Shown piece after piece: positions 18,986 to 28,137 of a DNA stretch of 64,000 nt. The DNA lies in the NCBI RefSeq assembly GCF_014650875.1, contig NZ_BMVU01000001.1, positions 372,001 through 436,000 of the forward strand, given 5' to 3'. How positions within the stretch are numbered: position 1 is the stretch's first letter; every line of letters starts with the position of its first letter. Position numbers and translations under genes: made by a program. This DNA comes from Streptomyces minutiscleroticus. Its GTDB lineage: Bacteria > Actinomycetota > Actinomycetes > Streptomycetales > Streptomycetaceae. Under the pieces are notes generated by a model. It was given only the letters and a program-made list of their open reading frames with translations. It was not told the DNA's origin and did no database searches.

Positions 18986-19351
18986 CTATCCGCCCAGCGA
19001 GCGCTCCACCACCCGGTCCAGATGGGCCGTGAACACCTCGCGGGCGTCCGGAGTGAGGGTCCTCAGGCCCACCAGGGCCGTGATCACGACGTCGCACAGC
19101 TCGGACTGGACGTCCTCCCAGGTGTGGCTCACGCCCTTGCGCGGGTTCTGGCCCACCGCGCCTATCACCGCCTGCGCGGTCTCGCCGATCTCCTCGGACA
19201 GCTTCAGCACCCGCAGCAGCAGCGTCTCCTCTGGGGTGCGGGCGTTGTGCTCGTCCAGCCAGGAGCGCAGGCGGTCGACCGACGTCCAGAGGGCGTCGGC
19301 GGTGTCCTCGTGCGGCCCCGGCGCGGGCGGGGTGGTGGCGTGGTCGGTCAT
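18986..19351 (-). CDS. MazG-like nucleotide pyrophosphohydrolase family protein
   Basis: This 121-residue protein has the MazG/all-alpha NTP pyrophosphatase pattern: LKLSEEIGETAQAVIGAVG supplies the E-x-x-E pair and SELCDVVITALVGL the downstream E-x-x-D, together binding Mg2+. Length fits a single-domain MazG-like protein. Such enzymes hydrolyse NTPs or dNTPs to monophosphates for nucleotide-pool cleaning. It is followed by two short palindromes before the DoxX gene and is not evidently part of an operon. Confidence 0.8.
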   Translation of the reverse strand: MTDHATTPPAPGPHEDTADALWTSVDRLRSWLDEHNARTPEETLLLRVLKLSEEIGETAQAVIGAVGQNPRKGVSHTWEDVQSELCDVVITALVGLRTLTPDAREVFTAHLDRVVERSLGG

Positions 19352-19375
19352 GGGGACAGCGTGTCATGCCCCTCT

Positions 19376-19480
19376 GACGGCGCCGTCCTCGTGACGGCCA
19401 CGACGCCGCCGCCCTGCGGCGACGCCGTCTCCACGCCGCCGCCGTCCCTGCGGCAGCGCCGCCCCTCGACGGCGCCGTCC
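19376..19480. repeat. Two copies of a 13-bp palindromic element flanking a proline/glycine-codon-like stretch
   Basis: GACGGCGCCGTCC occurs at 19376-19388 and again at 19468-19480; its first 12 bases are self-complementary. The second copy abuts the DoxX stop codon. Each could fold as a small hairpin, and the two could pair with each other. Function is unknown; transcript end formation is one possibility. Confidence 0.5.
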
Positions 19481-20044
<564 letters not shown>

Positions 20045-20179
20045 GGTGGCTCCTCGGAGGGTGAGCGGACGTCTCGGTCGTCCCCCCTCGTCCACCGTCG
20101 CACCGATCGGCCCTCCCGGGCCCGGGGCGGGCCGCTGTTCGAGTGGCGGGGCCCGCGGAGCGGTGTGAGTCTGGCGGAC

Positions 20180-20506
20180 ATGACGATCGAGGTGACACGC
20201 CTGCGCAACCCCGCCGTACGGGGTTTCGTCGGCGCCGTGAACGCCCATGACCGCGACGCCTTCCGCGCCGTGCTCGCGGGGGACGCGACCATGTCCGACG
20301 ACGGTTCCGACCGCGACCCGCACGAATGGGGCGAGCGGGAGGTCTTCGTCCCCCACGGCTGGATGGACGTCGACGAGGAGACCGACGGCGGCCTCTGCCT
20401 CGTCACCCGCTACCGCAACGACACCTGGGGCGAGACGCGCAGGCGGTGGACCTTCCGGGTCGCGGACGACGGCAGGATCTCCCGCTTCGAGACGCGGCAG
20501 ATCTAG
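20180..20506 (+). CDS. Small NTF2/SnoaL-like protein
   Basis: This 108-residue protein starts at the ATG at 20180; a GTG at 20165 in frame is possible. The pattern NPAVRGFVGAVNAHDRDAF, then VLAGDATMSDDGS and RRWTFRVADDGRISRFET is that of the cone-shaped NTF2-like fold used by SnoaL-type cyclases, isomerases and many orphan stress proteins. No catalytic assignment is possible from the sequence. It ends 118 bp before a strong hairpin at 20625. Confidence 0.75.
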   Translation: MTIEVTRLRNPAVRGFVGAVNAHDRDAFRAVLAGDATMSDDGSDRDPHEWGEREVFVPHGWMDVDEETDGGLCLVTRYRNDTWGETRRRWTFRVADDGRISRFETRQI

Positions 20507-20624
20507 GCGCGTCGGCTCCGGACCCGGCGGGCCGGCAGGTCCACCGCTCGGTCGCCTTGACGTAGATTCGTCCCGGTGGTGCCCGGCCCTCCCCCCGGCC
20601 GGGCCCCGCTTCCACGCGGACGGG

Positions 20625-20659
20625 GAAGGGCCCGTCGCCTCGACGGCGACGGGCCCTTC
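20625..20659 (+). terminator. Strong hairpin terminator after the NTF2-like gene
   Basis: Arms 20625-20639 and 20645-20659 are perfectly complementary over 15 bp with a 5-nt loop. A second hairpin follows at once (20666-20676 with 20685-20695, 11 bp). A tandem pair of this kind downstream of a gene fits transcription termination. Confidence 0.75.
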
Positions 20660-20695
20660 GTGCTTCCGGCCGTGCGGCAGCCGTCGCACGGCCGG

Positions 20696-21173
20696 GCCGG
20701 TCCCGCGGTCTCCCGCGGGCTTCCCCCCTGCCCCTGCCGCACGACGGCTGCAGTCCCCCCCTCGGAGCGGCAGCGGTGAGGCTGTGCTCCAAGTGTGAAG
20801 CTCTGGTGGAGAAGAGTTGAGCACACGGCTGCCATCGGGCGCAACGGCGCGGAGAGGTTTGTTCCGTTTGTGCAACCAGGTGTTGTGGGGCGGTTGCTCG
20901 AAGGGTGCGACGCCCGGGGCGAGCACCCCCAAGAGGGGTTGAATCGCCGCAGAGTTCGTGCGGGGGGTGTATTCGCGCGTGCGGCGGGGGCGGGGCGCGT
21001 GGGGCGAGGCCGTGTCCGGGTGTGCGGCGGGCCGGGGCGCCGCGGGCGCCGGAGTGCGGTCCGGCATCCGGAACTCATCCGTCCGACATCATCCTGTTGT
21101 GTACGCGACAGCCAGCCGTCGACCCCGCCCACTCCAATGCGTGGTGCCACCAACCACCAGGGGAGAGGGCCAG
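20696..21173. other. Long leader/promoter region upstream of phoD
   Basis: No credible gene is visible between the tandem hairpins and the PhoD start. The AT-richer patch 20795-20890 is the likeliest promoter location. Around 21070-21095 there are two loosely repeated CTCATCC/TCATCC elements that recall the PHO box of PhoP-regulated Streptomyces genes, but they deviate too far from GTTCACC repeats for a firm call. Confidence 0.4.
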
Positions 21174-22826
21174 ATGACACCCGCCGCCCGTTCGACGCAG
21201 CCGACGCCGCAGCACGCCCCCGAACTCCGCGCCGCAGCCCGCCACTTGGGGCGCCGCCGCTTCCTGACCGTCACCGGCGCCGCCGCCGCGCTGGCCTTCG
21301 CCGTCGACCTGCCCGCCGCCGGCGCGGCGAGCGCCGCCGAGCTCGACGCGGCGCGGATCACCGAGGACCCCTTCACGCTCGGCGTCGCCTCCGGCGACCC
21401 GCTGCCCACCTCCGTCCTGCTGTGGACGCGGCTCGCGCCCGCCCCGTACCAGCCCGACAGCGGTCTGCCGCAGCAGCGGGTCACCGTCCAGTGGGAGCTG
21501 GCCCACGACGCGGGGTTCCGCCGGATCGCCAGACGCGGAAGCACCACCGCGCACCCCGAGTTCCACCACGCCGTGCACGTCGAGGTGGGCGGACTCGCCC
21601 CCGACCGCGTCTACTACTACCGCTTCCGCACGGGCACGTGGGTCAGCGGGACCGGCCGCACGCGCACCGCGCCCGCCCCCGGCGCCCGCGTCTCCGGGCT
21701 CACCCTGGCCGCCGTCTCCTGCCAGGCGTACCACGACGGCTACTTCACCGCGTACGGGCACCTCGCCGAGGACGACGTCGACGTGGTCTTCCACCTGGGC
21801 GACTACCTCTACGAGTACGCCGTGAACTCCGTCGGCGGCGCCCGCAACTACACCGACCGCACGCTGCCCGACCTGTTCAACCACGAGACGGTGACGCTGG
21901 AGGACTACCGGCTGCGGTACGCCCTCTACAAGAGCGACCCCGACCTGATCGCCGCCCACGCCGCGCACCCCTTCGTGGTCACCTGGGACGACCACGAGAC
22001 CGAGAACAACTACGCGGACGACGTGCCCGAGAACTCGGTGCCCCCCGAGGAGTTCCTGCTGCGCCGCGCCTCCGCCTACCGCGCGTACTGGGAGAACCAG
22101 CCGCTGCGCCGCCCGCAGCTGCCCGACGGCCCGGACATGCGGCTCTACCGCCGCCTGCAGTGGGGCCGGCTGGCGCAGTTCGACATCCTCGACACCCGCC
22201 AGTACCGCTCCGACCAGGCGTACGGCGACGGCTCGCACGTCCCCGGGCCCGAGTCCGAGGACCCGTCGCGCACCATGACCGGCGCGACGCAGGAGCGCTG
22301 GCTGATCGACGGCTGGCGCCGCTCGAAGGCCCTGTGGAACGTCGTGCCGCAGCAGGTCACCTTCTCCCAGCGCAAGCTGGACCTCAACGAGGTCGCCAAG
22401 GTGTCCATGGACGCCTGGGACGGCTACCCGGCCTCCCGCGACCGGGTGCTGGCGGGCGCCAGGTCGGCCGGTGTCGACAACCTGATGGTGCTCACCGGCG
22501 ACGTCCACGTCGGGTACGCCTTCGACATCAAGGACGACTTCGACGACCCGTCGTCGCGGACCCTGGGCACGGAGATCGTGGCCACCTCGATCGCCAGCGG
22601 CAAGGACGGCGCGGAGAGGCCGTCCACCTGGGAGACGTACACCAGGGCCAACCCGCACCTGAAGTTCTTCGACGGGCGGCGCGGCTACGCGACCGTCGCG
22701 CTCGGGCAGCACGCGGCGCGGGCGGACTTCAAGACGGTGTCCGCCGTGACGACGCCGGGGGCGCCGATCACGACGGCCGCGTCCTTCGTGACCGAGGTCG
22801 GGGACCAGGGCCTGAAGCCCGCGTAG
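21174..22826 (+). CDS. phoD: Tat-exported alkaline phosphatase/phosphodiesterase, PhoD family
   Basis: The protein has 550 residues from the ATG at 21174, behind GGGAGAGG. A twin-arginine signal is plain: RRRFL at 27-31 followed by an alanine-rich hydrophobic stretch ending in AGAASA. The mature part carries family motifs FTLGVASGDP, VSCQAYHDG, FHLGDYLYEY, TWDDHETENN and LTGDVHVGYA, which supply the Asp, Asn and His ligands of the Fe3+/Ca2+ centre. PhoD enzymes release phosphate from mono- and diesters outside the cell during phosphate shortage. It converges with the oxidoreductase gene, only 13 bp away. Confidence 0.95.
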   Translation: MTPAARSTQPTPQHAPELRAAARHLGRRRFLTVTGAAAALAFAVDLPAAGAASAAELDAARITEDPFTLGVASGDPLPTSVLLWTRLAPAPYQPDSGLPQQRVTVQWELAHDAGFRRIARRGSTTAHPEFHHAVHVEVGGLAPDRVYYYRFRTGTWVSGTGRTRTAPAPGARVSGLTLAAVSCQAYHDGYFTAYGHLAEDDVDVVFHLGDYLYEYAVNSVGGARNYTDRTLPDLFNHETVTLEDYRLRYALYKSDPDLIAAHAAHPFVVTWDDHETENNYADDVPENSVPPEEFLLRRASAYRAYWENQPLRRPQLPDGPDMRLYRRLQWGRLAQFDILDTRQYRSDQAYGDGSHVPGPESEDPSRTMTGATQERWLIDGWRRSKALWNVVPQQVTFSQRKLDLNEVAKVSMDAWDGYPASRDRVLAGARSAGVDNLMVLTGDVHVGYAFDIKDDFDDPSSRTLGTEIVATSIASGKDGAERPSTWETYTRANPHLKFFDGRRGYATVALGQHAARADFKTVSAVTTPGAPITTAASFVTEVGDQGLKPA

Positions 22827-22839
22827 GACCCCGGGGGGT

Positions 22840-23844
22840 TCAGGCCCCGCGCACCTCACCGGGGTAGCGGACGCCGACGCGGTCCCGTACCGCGTCGAGC
22901 GTCCGCATCACGGCGAGAGTGCCGTCGAGCGGGACGCGCGGCGACTCCCGCTCACCGGCGCGCAGGCACCGCATGACCTCGGCCGCCTCGTGCCGGAACG
23001 TGCCGTGCGGGCCGTCGGCCGGGTCCAGGGCGTACTCCTGCGGCTCGCGGCCGTCGCGGTGCAGCACGAACCGCTCGGGGCTGAAGAAGCCGCCCGGGAC
23101 GTCGATGCGGCCGGCGGACCCGGTGACCGAGGCGGTGACCCCGGTGCCGCCGACGATCGAGCAGTGCAGCAGCGCCTGGGCGCCGCTCTCCCAGGACAGC
23201 AGCATGCCCGTCTGGAGGTCGACGCCCTCGGCGGAGAGCGCGGCGTGCGCGGTGACGCCGGAGGGCTCGCCGAGCAGCAGGTGCGCGAACGAGACCGGGT
23301 AGACGCCGAGGTCGAGCAGCGCGCCGCCGCCGAGGGCCGGGTCGCGCAGCCGGTGCGAGGGCGGGAACGGGCCGGAGAGCCCGAAGTCGGCCTGGACCGT
23401 GCGCACCTCGCCGATCGCCCCGTCGTCGACCAGCCCCTTCAGCCGGCGGACCAGCGGGTTGCAGTACATCCACATGGCCTCCATGAGGAAGCGGCCGCGC
23501 TCGCGGGCGAGCGCGACCAGCTCCGCCGCCTCGCGCACGTTCAGCGTGAACGGCTTCTCGCACAGCACGTCGCGCCCGGCCTCCAGGCAGAGCCCGGCGG
23601 CGGCGCGGTGCGCCACGTGCGGCGTCGCCACGTACACGACGTCCACTTCCTCGTCGCGGGCGAGCTCCTCCCAGCTGCCGTACGCCCGGGGTATCCCGAA
23701 CCGCTCCGCGAACGCCTTCGCCGGCTCCGCCGTCCGCGAGGCGACCGCCACCACCTCCGCGTCCGGCAGGTCCACCAGGTCCGCGGTGAACGCCGCCGCC
23801 ATCCCCCCGGTCGCCAGCACGCCCCAGCGCATCTTCTCGGCCAT
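22840..23844 (-). CDS. Gfo/Idh/MocA family NAD(P)-dependent oxidoreductase
   Basis: The protein has 334 residues. The N-terminal Rossmann fold begins with WGVLATGGMAAAFTADL, in which the usual G-x-G-x-x-A is altered to TGGMAA, and includes the family motif CEKPFTLN with the active-site Lys. The C-terminal alpha/beta domain contains GGGALLDLGVYPVSFAHLLL, the typical D-x-G-x-Y segment. Substrates are sugars, inositols or trans-dihydrodiols and cannot be told from sequence. It is divergent from the MFS gene at 23934. Confidence 0.9.
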   Translation of the reverse strand: MAEKMRWGVLATGGMAAAFTADLVDLPDAEVVAVASRTAEPAKAFAERFGIPRAYGSWEELARDEEVDVVYVATPHVAHRAAAGLCLEAGRDVLCEKPFTLNVREAAELVALARERGRFLMEAMWMYCNPLVRRLKGLVDDGAIGEVRTVQADFGLSGPFPPSHRLRDPALGGGALLDLGVYPVSFAHLLLGEPSGVTAHAALSAEGVDLQTGMLLSWESGAQALLHCSIVGGTGVTASVTGSAGRIDVPGGFFSPERFVLHRDGREPQEYALDPADGPHGTFRHEAAEVMRCLRAGERESPRVPLDGTLAVMRTLDAVRDRVGVRYPGEVRGA

Positions 23845-23933
23845 CCTCGCCCGCCCCTCGTCGTCTTCGCGATCCCGAACCGCAATGTCGAGCTGAGAGC
23901 ATAGGTGGCGGATTCAACGACAGGGAGGGGCAC

Positions 23934-25610
23934 ATGGCCGAACGCGGCCGCAGCGAGGGGGACCAGGCCGGACCGGAGAGCCGCACACCGCGGACGCCGG
24001 GGGCCGGTTCCGGGACCGTGGGGCGACAGGCGGCGGCCGCCGGCCGGCCGGGGGCTGTCGTCCAGCAACCACCGGCGATCACCGGCCGGCCGGCCGGCGC
24101 GGAACGGACGGCCGGCGCGGGGGAGACGACGGCCGCCGACGGGCGCACCGGCGCCGGGCCGGAGGAGCCCGCCGGCGGGGAGCCCGTACCCGGCGGGAGG
24201 GCCGCCGTCGGTGACGGGGGAAGCGCCGACGGCCTGAGGGACGCCCTCGGCAAGGGGAGTGCCCGCGGCAAGGGGAGCGCCGGCGGCAAGGGGAGCGCCG
24301 GCGAGAAGGTCGTGGCCCGCTCCGTGCCGGGCTCCCCGGCGCGGACCACGAGGGCCGCGAGTGCCGCGCAGGCCGCGCCGCCGGCCGCCCACCGTTCCGT
24401 GGGCCTGCTGGTCACGCTCGTCCTCGGCGGGCTCACCGCCGTGCCGCCGCTCTCCATGGACATGTACCTCCCGGCGCTGCCGGAGGTCACCGACTCCCTG
24501 CACGCCGGCGCCTCGACCGTGCAGCTCACGCTCACCGCCTGCCTCGCGGGCATGGCGTTCGGACAGCTCGTCGTCGGGCCGATGAGCGACCGGTGGGGAC
24601 GGCGCCGCCCGCTGCTCGCCGGGCTCGCCGTCTACATCGCCGCCACCGTCGTCTGCGCGCTCGCGCCGACGGTCGAGCTGCTCGTCGCCTTCCGGCTGGT
24701 GCAGGGTCTGGCCGGGGCGGCCGGCATCGTCATCGCCCGGGCGGTCGTCCGCGACCTGTACGACGGCGTGGCCATGGCGCGGTTCTTCTCCACCCTCATG
24801 CTGATCTCCGGGGTCGCGCCGATCGTGGCGCCGCTGATCGGTGGCCAGGTGCTGCGCTTCACCGATTGGCGGGGCGTCTTCCACATCCTCACCGGGGTCG
24901 GCGTCGTGCTCACGGCCGTCGTCTGGCGGTTCCTGCCCGAGACGCTGCCGCCGCGGGAGCGGCAGGGCGGCGGCACCGCCGACGCCCTGCGCACCATGCG
25001 CGGGCTGCTGGCCGACCGCGCCTTCACCGGCTACATGCTCGCGGGCGGCTTCGCCTTCGCCGCGCTGTTCGCGTACGTCTCGGCCTCGCCGTTCGTCGTC
25101 CAGGAGATCTACGGCGCCTCCCCGCAGACGTACAGCCTGCTCTTCGGGGTCAACTCCGTGGGGCTCGTGGCCGTCGGCCAGATCAACGGCAAGTTCCTCG
25201 TCGGCCGCGTCGACATGGACAAGGTGCTGGCGGCGGGCCTGGCCGTGATCACCGTCGCGTCGGCCGCGCTGCTGCTGATGACCGCCGGCGTCTTCGGCGA
25301 GGTGGGCCTCGCCCCGGTCGCCGCCGGCCTGTTCGTCCTCATGTCCGCCATGAGCCTGTGCATGCCCAACACCAACGCGCTCGCGCTGATGCGCACCAAG
25401 CACGCCGCGGGCTCGGCCTCCGCGCTGCTCGGCACGTCCTCGTTCCTCGTCGGCGCGGTCGCCTCGCCGCTCGTCGGCGTCGCCGGCGAGCACACGGCCG
25501 TGCCGATGGCGGTGGTCCAGCTGGTGTGCTCGCTGGCCGCGGTCGCCTGCTTCGCGGGACTGTGCCGGCCCTTCGGCGGCCGTACGGCGACGGAGGGGGA
25601 GGAGAGCTGA
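23934..25610 (+). CDS. Bcr/CflA-family MFS drug exporter with long disordered N-terminus
   Basis: This 558-residue protein starts with GAGGGG-type Shine-Dalgarno sequence before the ATG at 23934. The first ~155 residues are Gly/Ala/Pro/Arg rich without predicted structure and include a hexapeptide repeat (GKGSAG-like, residues 106-123). From VGLLVTLVLGGLTAVPPLSM onward it is a 12-helix transporter with MSDRWGRRRPLLAG, the motif A loop between helices 2 and 3. Relatives export chloramphenicol, bicyclomycin and similar compounds by proton antiport. Typical members are ~400 residues, so the N-terminal extension is unusual; a start nearer 24400 remains possible. The stop overlaps the next gene. 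Confidence 0.88.
   Translation: MAERGRSEGDQAGPESRTPRTPGAGSGTVGRQAAAAGRPGAVVQQPPAITGRPAGAERTAGAGETTAADGRTGAGPEEPAGGEPVPGGRAAVGDGGSADGLRDALGKGSARGKGSAGGKGSAGEKVVARSVPGSPARTTRAASAAQAAPPAAHRSVGLLVTLVLGGLTAVPPLSMDMYLPALPEVTDSLHAGASTVQLTLTACLAGMAFGQLVVGPMSDRWGRRRPLLAGLAVYIAATVVCALAPTVELLVAFRLVQGLAGAAGIVIARAVVRDLYDGVAMARFFSTLMLISGVAPIVAPLIGGQVLRFTDWRGVFHILTGVGVVLTAVVWRFLPETLPPRERQGGGTADALRTMRGLLADRAFTGYMLAGGFAFAALFAYVSASPFVVQEIYGASPQTYSLLFGVNSVGLVAVGQINGKFLVGRVDMDKVLAAGLAVITVASAALLLMTAGVFGEVGLAPVAAGLFVLMSAMSLCMPNTNALALMRTKHAAGSASALLGTSSFLVGAVASPLVGVAGEHTAVPMAVVQLVCSLAAVACFAGLCRPFGGRTATEGEES
24249..24302 (+). repeat. Three tandem 18-bp units inside the exporter N-terminus
   Basis: Units at 24249-24266, 24267-24284 and 24285-24302 encode GKGSAR, GKGSAG and GKGSAG. 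Units two and three are identical and unit one differs at three bases, so the duplication is recent. The repeat lies in the disordered extension and should vary in number between strains. Confidence 0.75.
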
Positions 25611-26740
25611 ACACACCGAGACTGCGTCCCGGCACGGCGGAGGGTGCCGGGCTCGACCCCGAGGAGATCGGGCACCTCGTACGGGAGGTCCGCGCCCTCA
25701 CCGAAGGGGAGCGGCCCTGGGCGCCTGGCGTCGTGGTGGTCGCCGGGCGCGGGCCCGTCGTCGCCGTGGCGGAGGCGGCGGGCTGGGCCGTGCGGTACGC
25801 CTCGTACGACGAGGGGACGGACAGCGGCGTGGAGCTGCCGCCGGAGGCGCGCGTGCCCATGACCGTGGACACCCCCTTCGACCTGGCCTCCCTGACAAAA
25901 CTGTTCACCTCGGTCGCGGCGGTGCAGCAGCTGGAGCGGGGCACCCTCGGCCTGGACGCCCCGGTGGCCGCGTACCTGCCGGAGTTCACGGCGGCCGCCG
26001 AGCACGGCATCACCGTGCGGCAGCTGCTCACGCACACCTCCGGGCTGCGGCCCGAGCTCCCGCTGCACGACCTGCCCTCCGCGGCGGCCCGGCTGGCGGC
26101 GCTGCGCGCGGAGGCGCCGCTGACCGGCCCGGGCACCGCGTACCGCTACTCGGACCTCAACCTGCTGCTGCTCCAGCACGTCCTGGAACGGGTCACAGGG
26201 CGCCCGCTCGACGCCCTGGTCCGGGACGGGATCACCCGGCCGCTGGGGATGGCGGCGACCCGGTTCGGGCCGTGCCCTGGCGCGGCCGCCACGGAGGACC
26301 AGCGGCGGCCGTGGGGCAAGGTCAACCGCGGGATGCTGCGGGGCGTCGTGCACGACGAGAACGCGTGGGCGCTCGGCGGGGTCGCGGGCCACGCGGGTCT
26401 CTTCTCCACGGGCCGCGACCTGGCCGTCCTGTGCCGTGCCCTGCTCTCCGGCGGCGCCTACGGCACCGCCCGCGTCCTCGGCGCCGACCACGTCCGTCTG
26501 ATGCTGGCCCCGCCCGGCCTGGGCTTCGCGGTGGACCAGCCGTGGTTCATGGGGGACCCGGCCCCGGCGGGCACGGCCGGCCACACCGGCTTCACCGGCA
26601 CGTCCCTGCTCCTGGACCCGACGACGGACACGTTCCTGGTCCTCCTGGCGAACACGGTGCACCCGCGCCGCCGCCCGCCGGACAACGGCCCGCGCGCGGC
26701 GGCGGCGACACGGCTGTTCCGGGCGGCACGGGGGCGGTGA
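25607..26740 (+). CDS. Class C beta-lactamase-like serine hydrolase, probable CTG start
   Basis: The protein has 377 residues if it begins at CTG 25607, which overlaps the exporter stop (CTGA) and has GGAGGGGG centred about 10 bases upstream. The N-terminus would then read NTPRLRPGTAEGAGLDP, matching how Streptomyces homologues begin. The only nearby standard start is GTG 25562, 49 bases inside the exporter gene. Catalytic motifs: SLTK at residues 95-98, YSDLN at 181-185 for the Tyr of the Y-x-N element, and HTGFTG near the C-terminus as the K-T-G equivalent. There is no signal peptide, so it is probably a cytoplasmic esterase or peptidase rather than a true beta-lactamase. Confidence 0.88.
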   Translation: MNTPRLRPGTAEGAGLDPEEIGHLVREVRALTEGERPWAPGVVVVAGRGPVVAVAEAAGWAVRYASYDEGTDSGVELPPEARVPMTVDTPFDLASLTKLFTSVAAVQQLERGTLGLDAPVAAYLPEFTAAAEHGITVRQLLTHTSGLRPELPLHDLPSAAARLAALRAEAPLTGPGTAYRYSDLNLLLLQHVLERVTGRPLDALVRDGITRPLGMAATRFGPCPGAAATEDQRRPWGKVNRGMLRGVVHDENAWALGGVAGHAGLFSTGRDLAVLCRALLSGGAYGTARVLGADHVRLMLAPPGLGFAVDQPWFMGDPAPAGTAGHTGFTGTSLLLDPTTDTFLVLLANTVHPRRRPPDNGPRAAAATRLFRAARGR

Positions 26741-26745
26741 GCGGC

Positions 26746-26774
26746 CCGGTGGCCGCCGCTCCGGCGGTCACCGG
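26746..26774 (+). terminator. Hairpin after the serine hydrolase gene
   Basis: Arms 26746-26758 and 26762-26774 pair over 13 positions with a single G-T pair around a 3-nt loop, six bases after the stop. This fits termination of the exporter-hydrolase operon. Confidence 0.6.
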
Positions 26775-26824
26775 ACCGGCGGCCGGACGGCCGGGGGACC
26801 GCCCCGCGCCCGTAGAATCGCGGG

Positions 26825-27817
26825 GTGAACCCCCCTTTCTCCCCCGACGAGGGCCTGCGTGACGCGCTCGCCGGGCTGCTCGACGGGCTGCCGCCCACCC
26901 AGGCCGCCCGGGCCGTCGACCGGCTGATCGCGAACTACCGGGGCGCCACCCCGACCGACGCCCCGATCCTGCGCGACCGCGCGGACGTGGTCGCGTACGC
27001 CGCGTACCGGATGCCCGCGACCTTCGGGGCGGTGCGGTCCGCGCTCGCCGCCCTCGCCGCCGCCGCGCCCGGCTGGACGCCCGGCGACCACGTCGACGTC
27101 GGCGGCGGCACCGGCGCGGCGACCTGGGCCGTCAACGCCGTCTGGCAGGACGAGCGGCCGGTGACGGTCCTCGACTGGGCCGAGCCCACCCTCGCGCTGG
27201 GCCGCGAGCTGGCCTCCCGCAACCCGCTGCTGAAGGCCGCCGAGTGGCGCCGCGCCCGGATCGGCCCGTCGCTCGCCCTGGACGCCGCCGACCTCGTCAC
27301 CGTCTCGTACGTCCTGAACGAGCTGACCGCCGAGGACCGCCGCGCGGTCGTCGACGCGGCGGCCGCCGCCGCCCGGACCGTCGTGATCGTCGAGCCGGGC
27401 ACCCCCGACGGCTACCTCCGGGTCGTCGAGGCCCGCGACCGGCTGGTCGCCGCCGGCTTCCGCGTCGCGGCCCCCTGCCCGCACAGCGGCACCTGCCCGA
27501 TCGTCCGCGGCGAGGACTGGTGCCACTTCTCGGCCCGGGTGAGCCGTTCCTCCCTGCACCGCCGGGTCAAGGGCGGGTCCCTGGCGTACGAGGACGAGAA
27601 GTTCAGCTACGTCGCCGCCACCCGGCTCCCGGCGGACCCGGCGCCGTCCCGCGTCGTGCGCCGCCCGCAGATCCGCAAGGGCCAGGTGCTGCTCGACCTC
27701 TGCGAGCCGGGCGAACGGCTGCGCCGCGAGACGGTGACCAAGCGGCACGGCCCGCTGTACCGCGCCGCCCGCGACGCCGAGTGGGGCGACGCCTGGCCGC
27801 CGGCCCAGGAGGGCTGA
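26825..27817 (+). CDS. Rsm22/METTL17-like ribosome-associated methyltransferase-fold protein
   Basis: The protein has 330 residues from GTG 26825. VDVGGGTGAATWAV is the SAM-binding loop, and VSYVLNEL fits motif IV. The segment CPHSGTCP followed by WCHFSARV gives three Cys of the cluster-binding site known in Rsm22 and METTL17; Cys in VLLDLCEPG is a candidate fourth ligand. Family members associate with the small ribosomal subunit during assembly. It stands alone, followed by a hairpin at 27840-27874. Confidence 0.88.
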   Translation: MNPPFSPDEGLRDALAGLLDGLPPTQAARAVDRLIANYRGATPTDAPILRDRADVVAYAAYRMPATFGAVRSALAALAAAAPGWTPGDHVDVGGGTGAATWAVNAVWQDERPVTVLDWAEPTLALGRELASRNPLLKAAEWRRARIGPSLALDAADLVTVSYVLNELTAEDRRAVVDAAAAAARTVVIVEPGTPDGYLRVVEARDRLVAAGFRVAAPCPHSGTCPIVRGEDWCHFSARVSRSSLHRRVKGGSLAYEDEKFSYVAATRLPADPAPSRVVRRPQIRKGQVLLDLCEPGERLRRETVTKRHGPLYRAARDAEWGDAWPPAQEG

Positions 27818-28105
27818 GGGCGGGCGGCCGCCCACCCGTACGGGCGGGGAGGGCTGCTCGTCCTCCCCGCCCGTCTGCTCCTCCCGTGCGCCGCCCTCCG
27901 GACCCGCCTCTCCCGGGCCCGGGGAAGCGTCTCCCCGGTCCGGTCCGGCCGGTCCCTCCCGCGCCGCCCGCTCCTCCGCCGGCCTGCGCAGCAGTTCGCG
28001 TTTCCCCGTCTGCGGGTCCCGGGCGCCGCCGCGCAGCGCCCCGCGCCCCGGATTGCCGCGGGTGCCGCCGACTCCGAGCAGGTTCCCCGCTCCGCTCCTG
28101 GCCAT
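27818..28105 (-). pseudogene. DUF6243-like small gene without a proper 3' end
   Basis: An ATG at 28105 behind GGAGGAGAGGCGGAGGG starts GAGNLLGVGGTRGNPGR, then RELLRRPAEERA, strongly like the short Streptomyces DUF6243 proteins. Intact relatives end shortly after the RELLR segment. Here no in-frame stop occurs until 26768, far inside the antisense strand of the Rsm22-like gene, so a stop has been lost or a frameshift has occurred. The coordinates given cover only the part not overlapping Rsm22. It is divergent from tetR across the palindromes at 28138-28209. Confidence 0.45.
27840..27874 (+). terminator. Hairpin after the Rsm22-like gene
   Basis: Arms 27840-27852 and 27862-27874 are perfectly complementary over 13 bp with a 9-nt loop. 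It begins 23 bases after the Rsm22 stop. Confidence 0.6.
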
Positions 28106-28137
28106 GGCCCTCCGCCTCTCCTCCGGCACGACAGGAA

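Noticed and set aside
21070..21095. PHO box upstream of phoD
   Set aside because: The repeats are only loosely similar to each other and to GTTCACC. Presence of phoD makes a PhoP site expected, but the sequence does not support one firmly.
25562..26740. GTG 25562 as the serine hydrolase start
   Set aside because: It would add 15 residues encoded within the exporter gene and has no ribosome binding site; CTG 25607 fits the spacing and homologue starts better.
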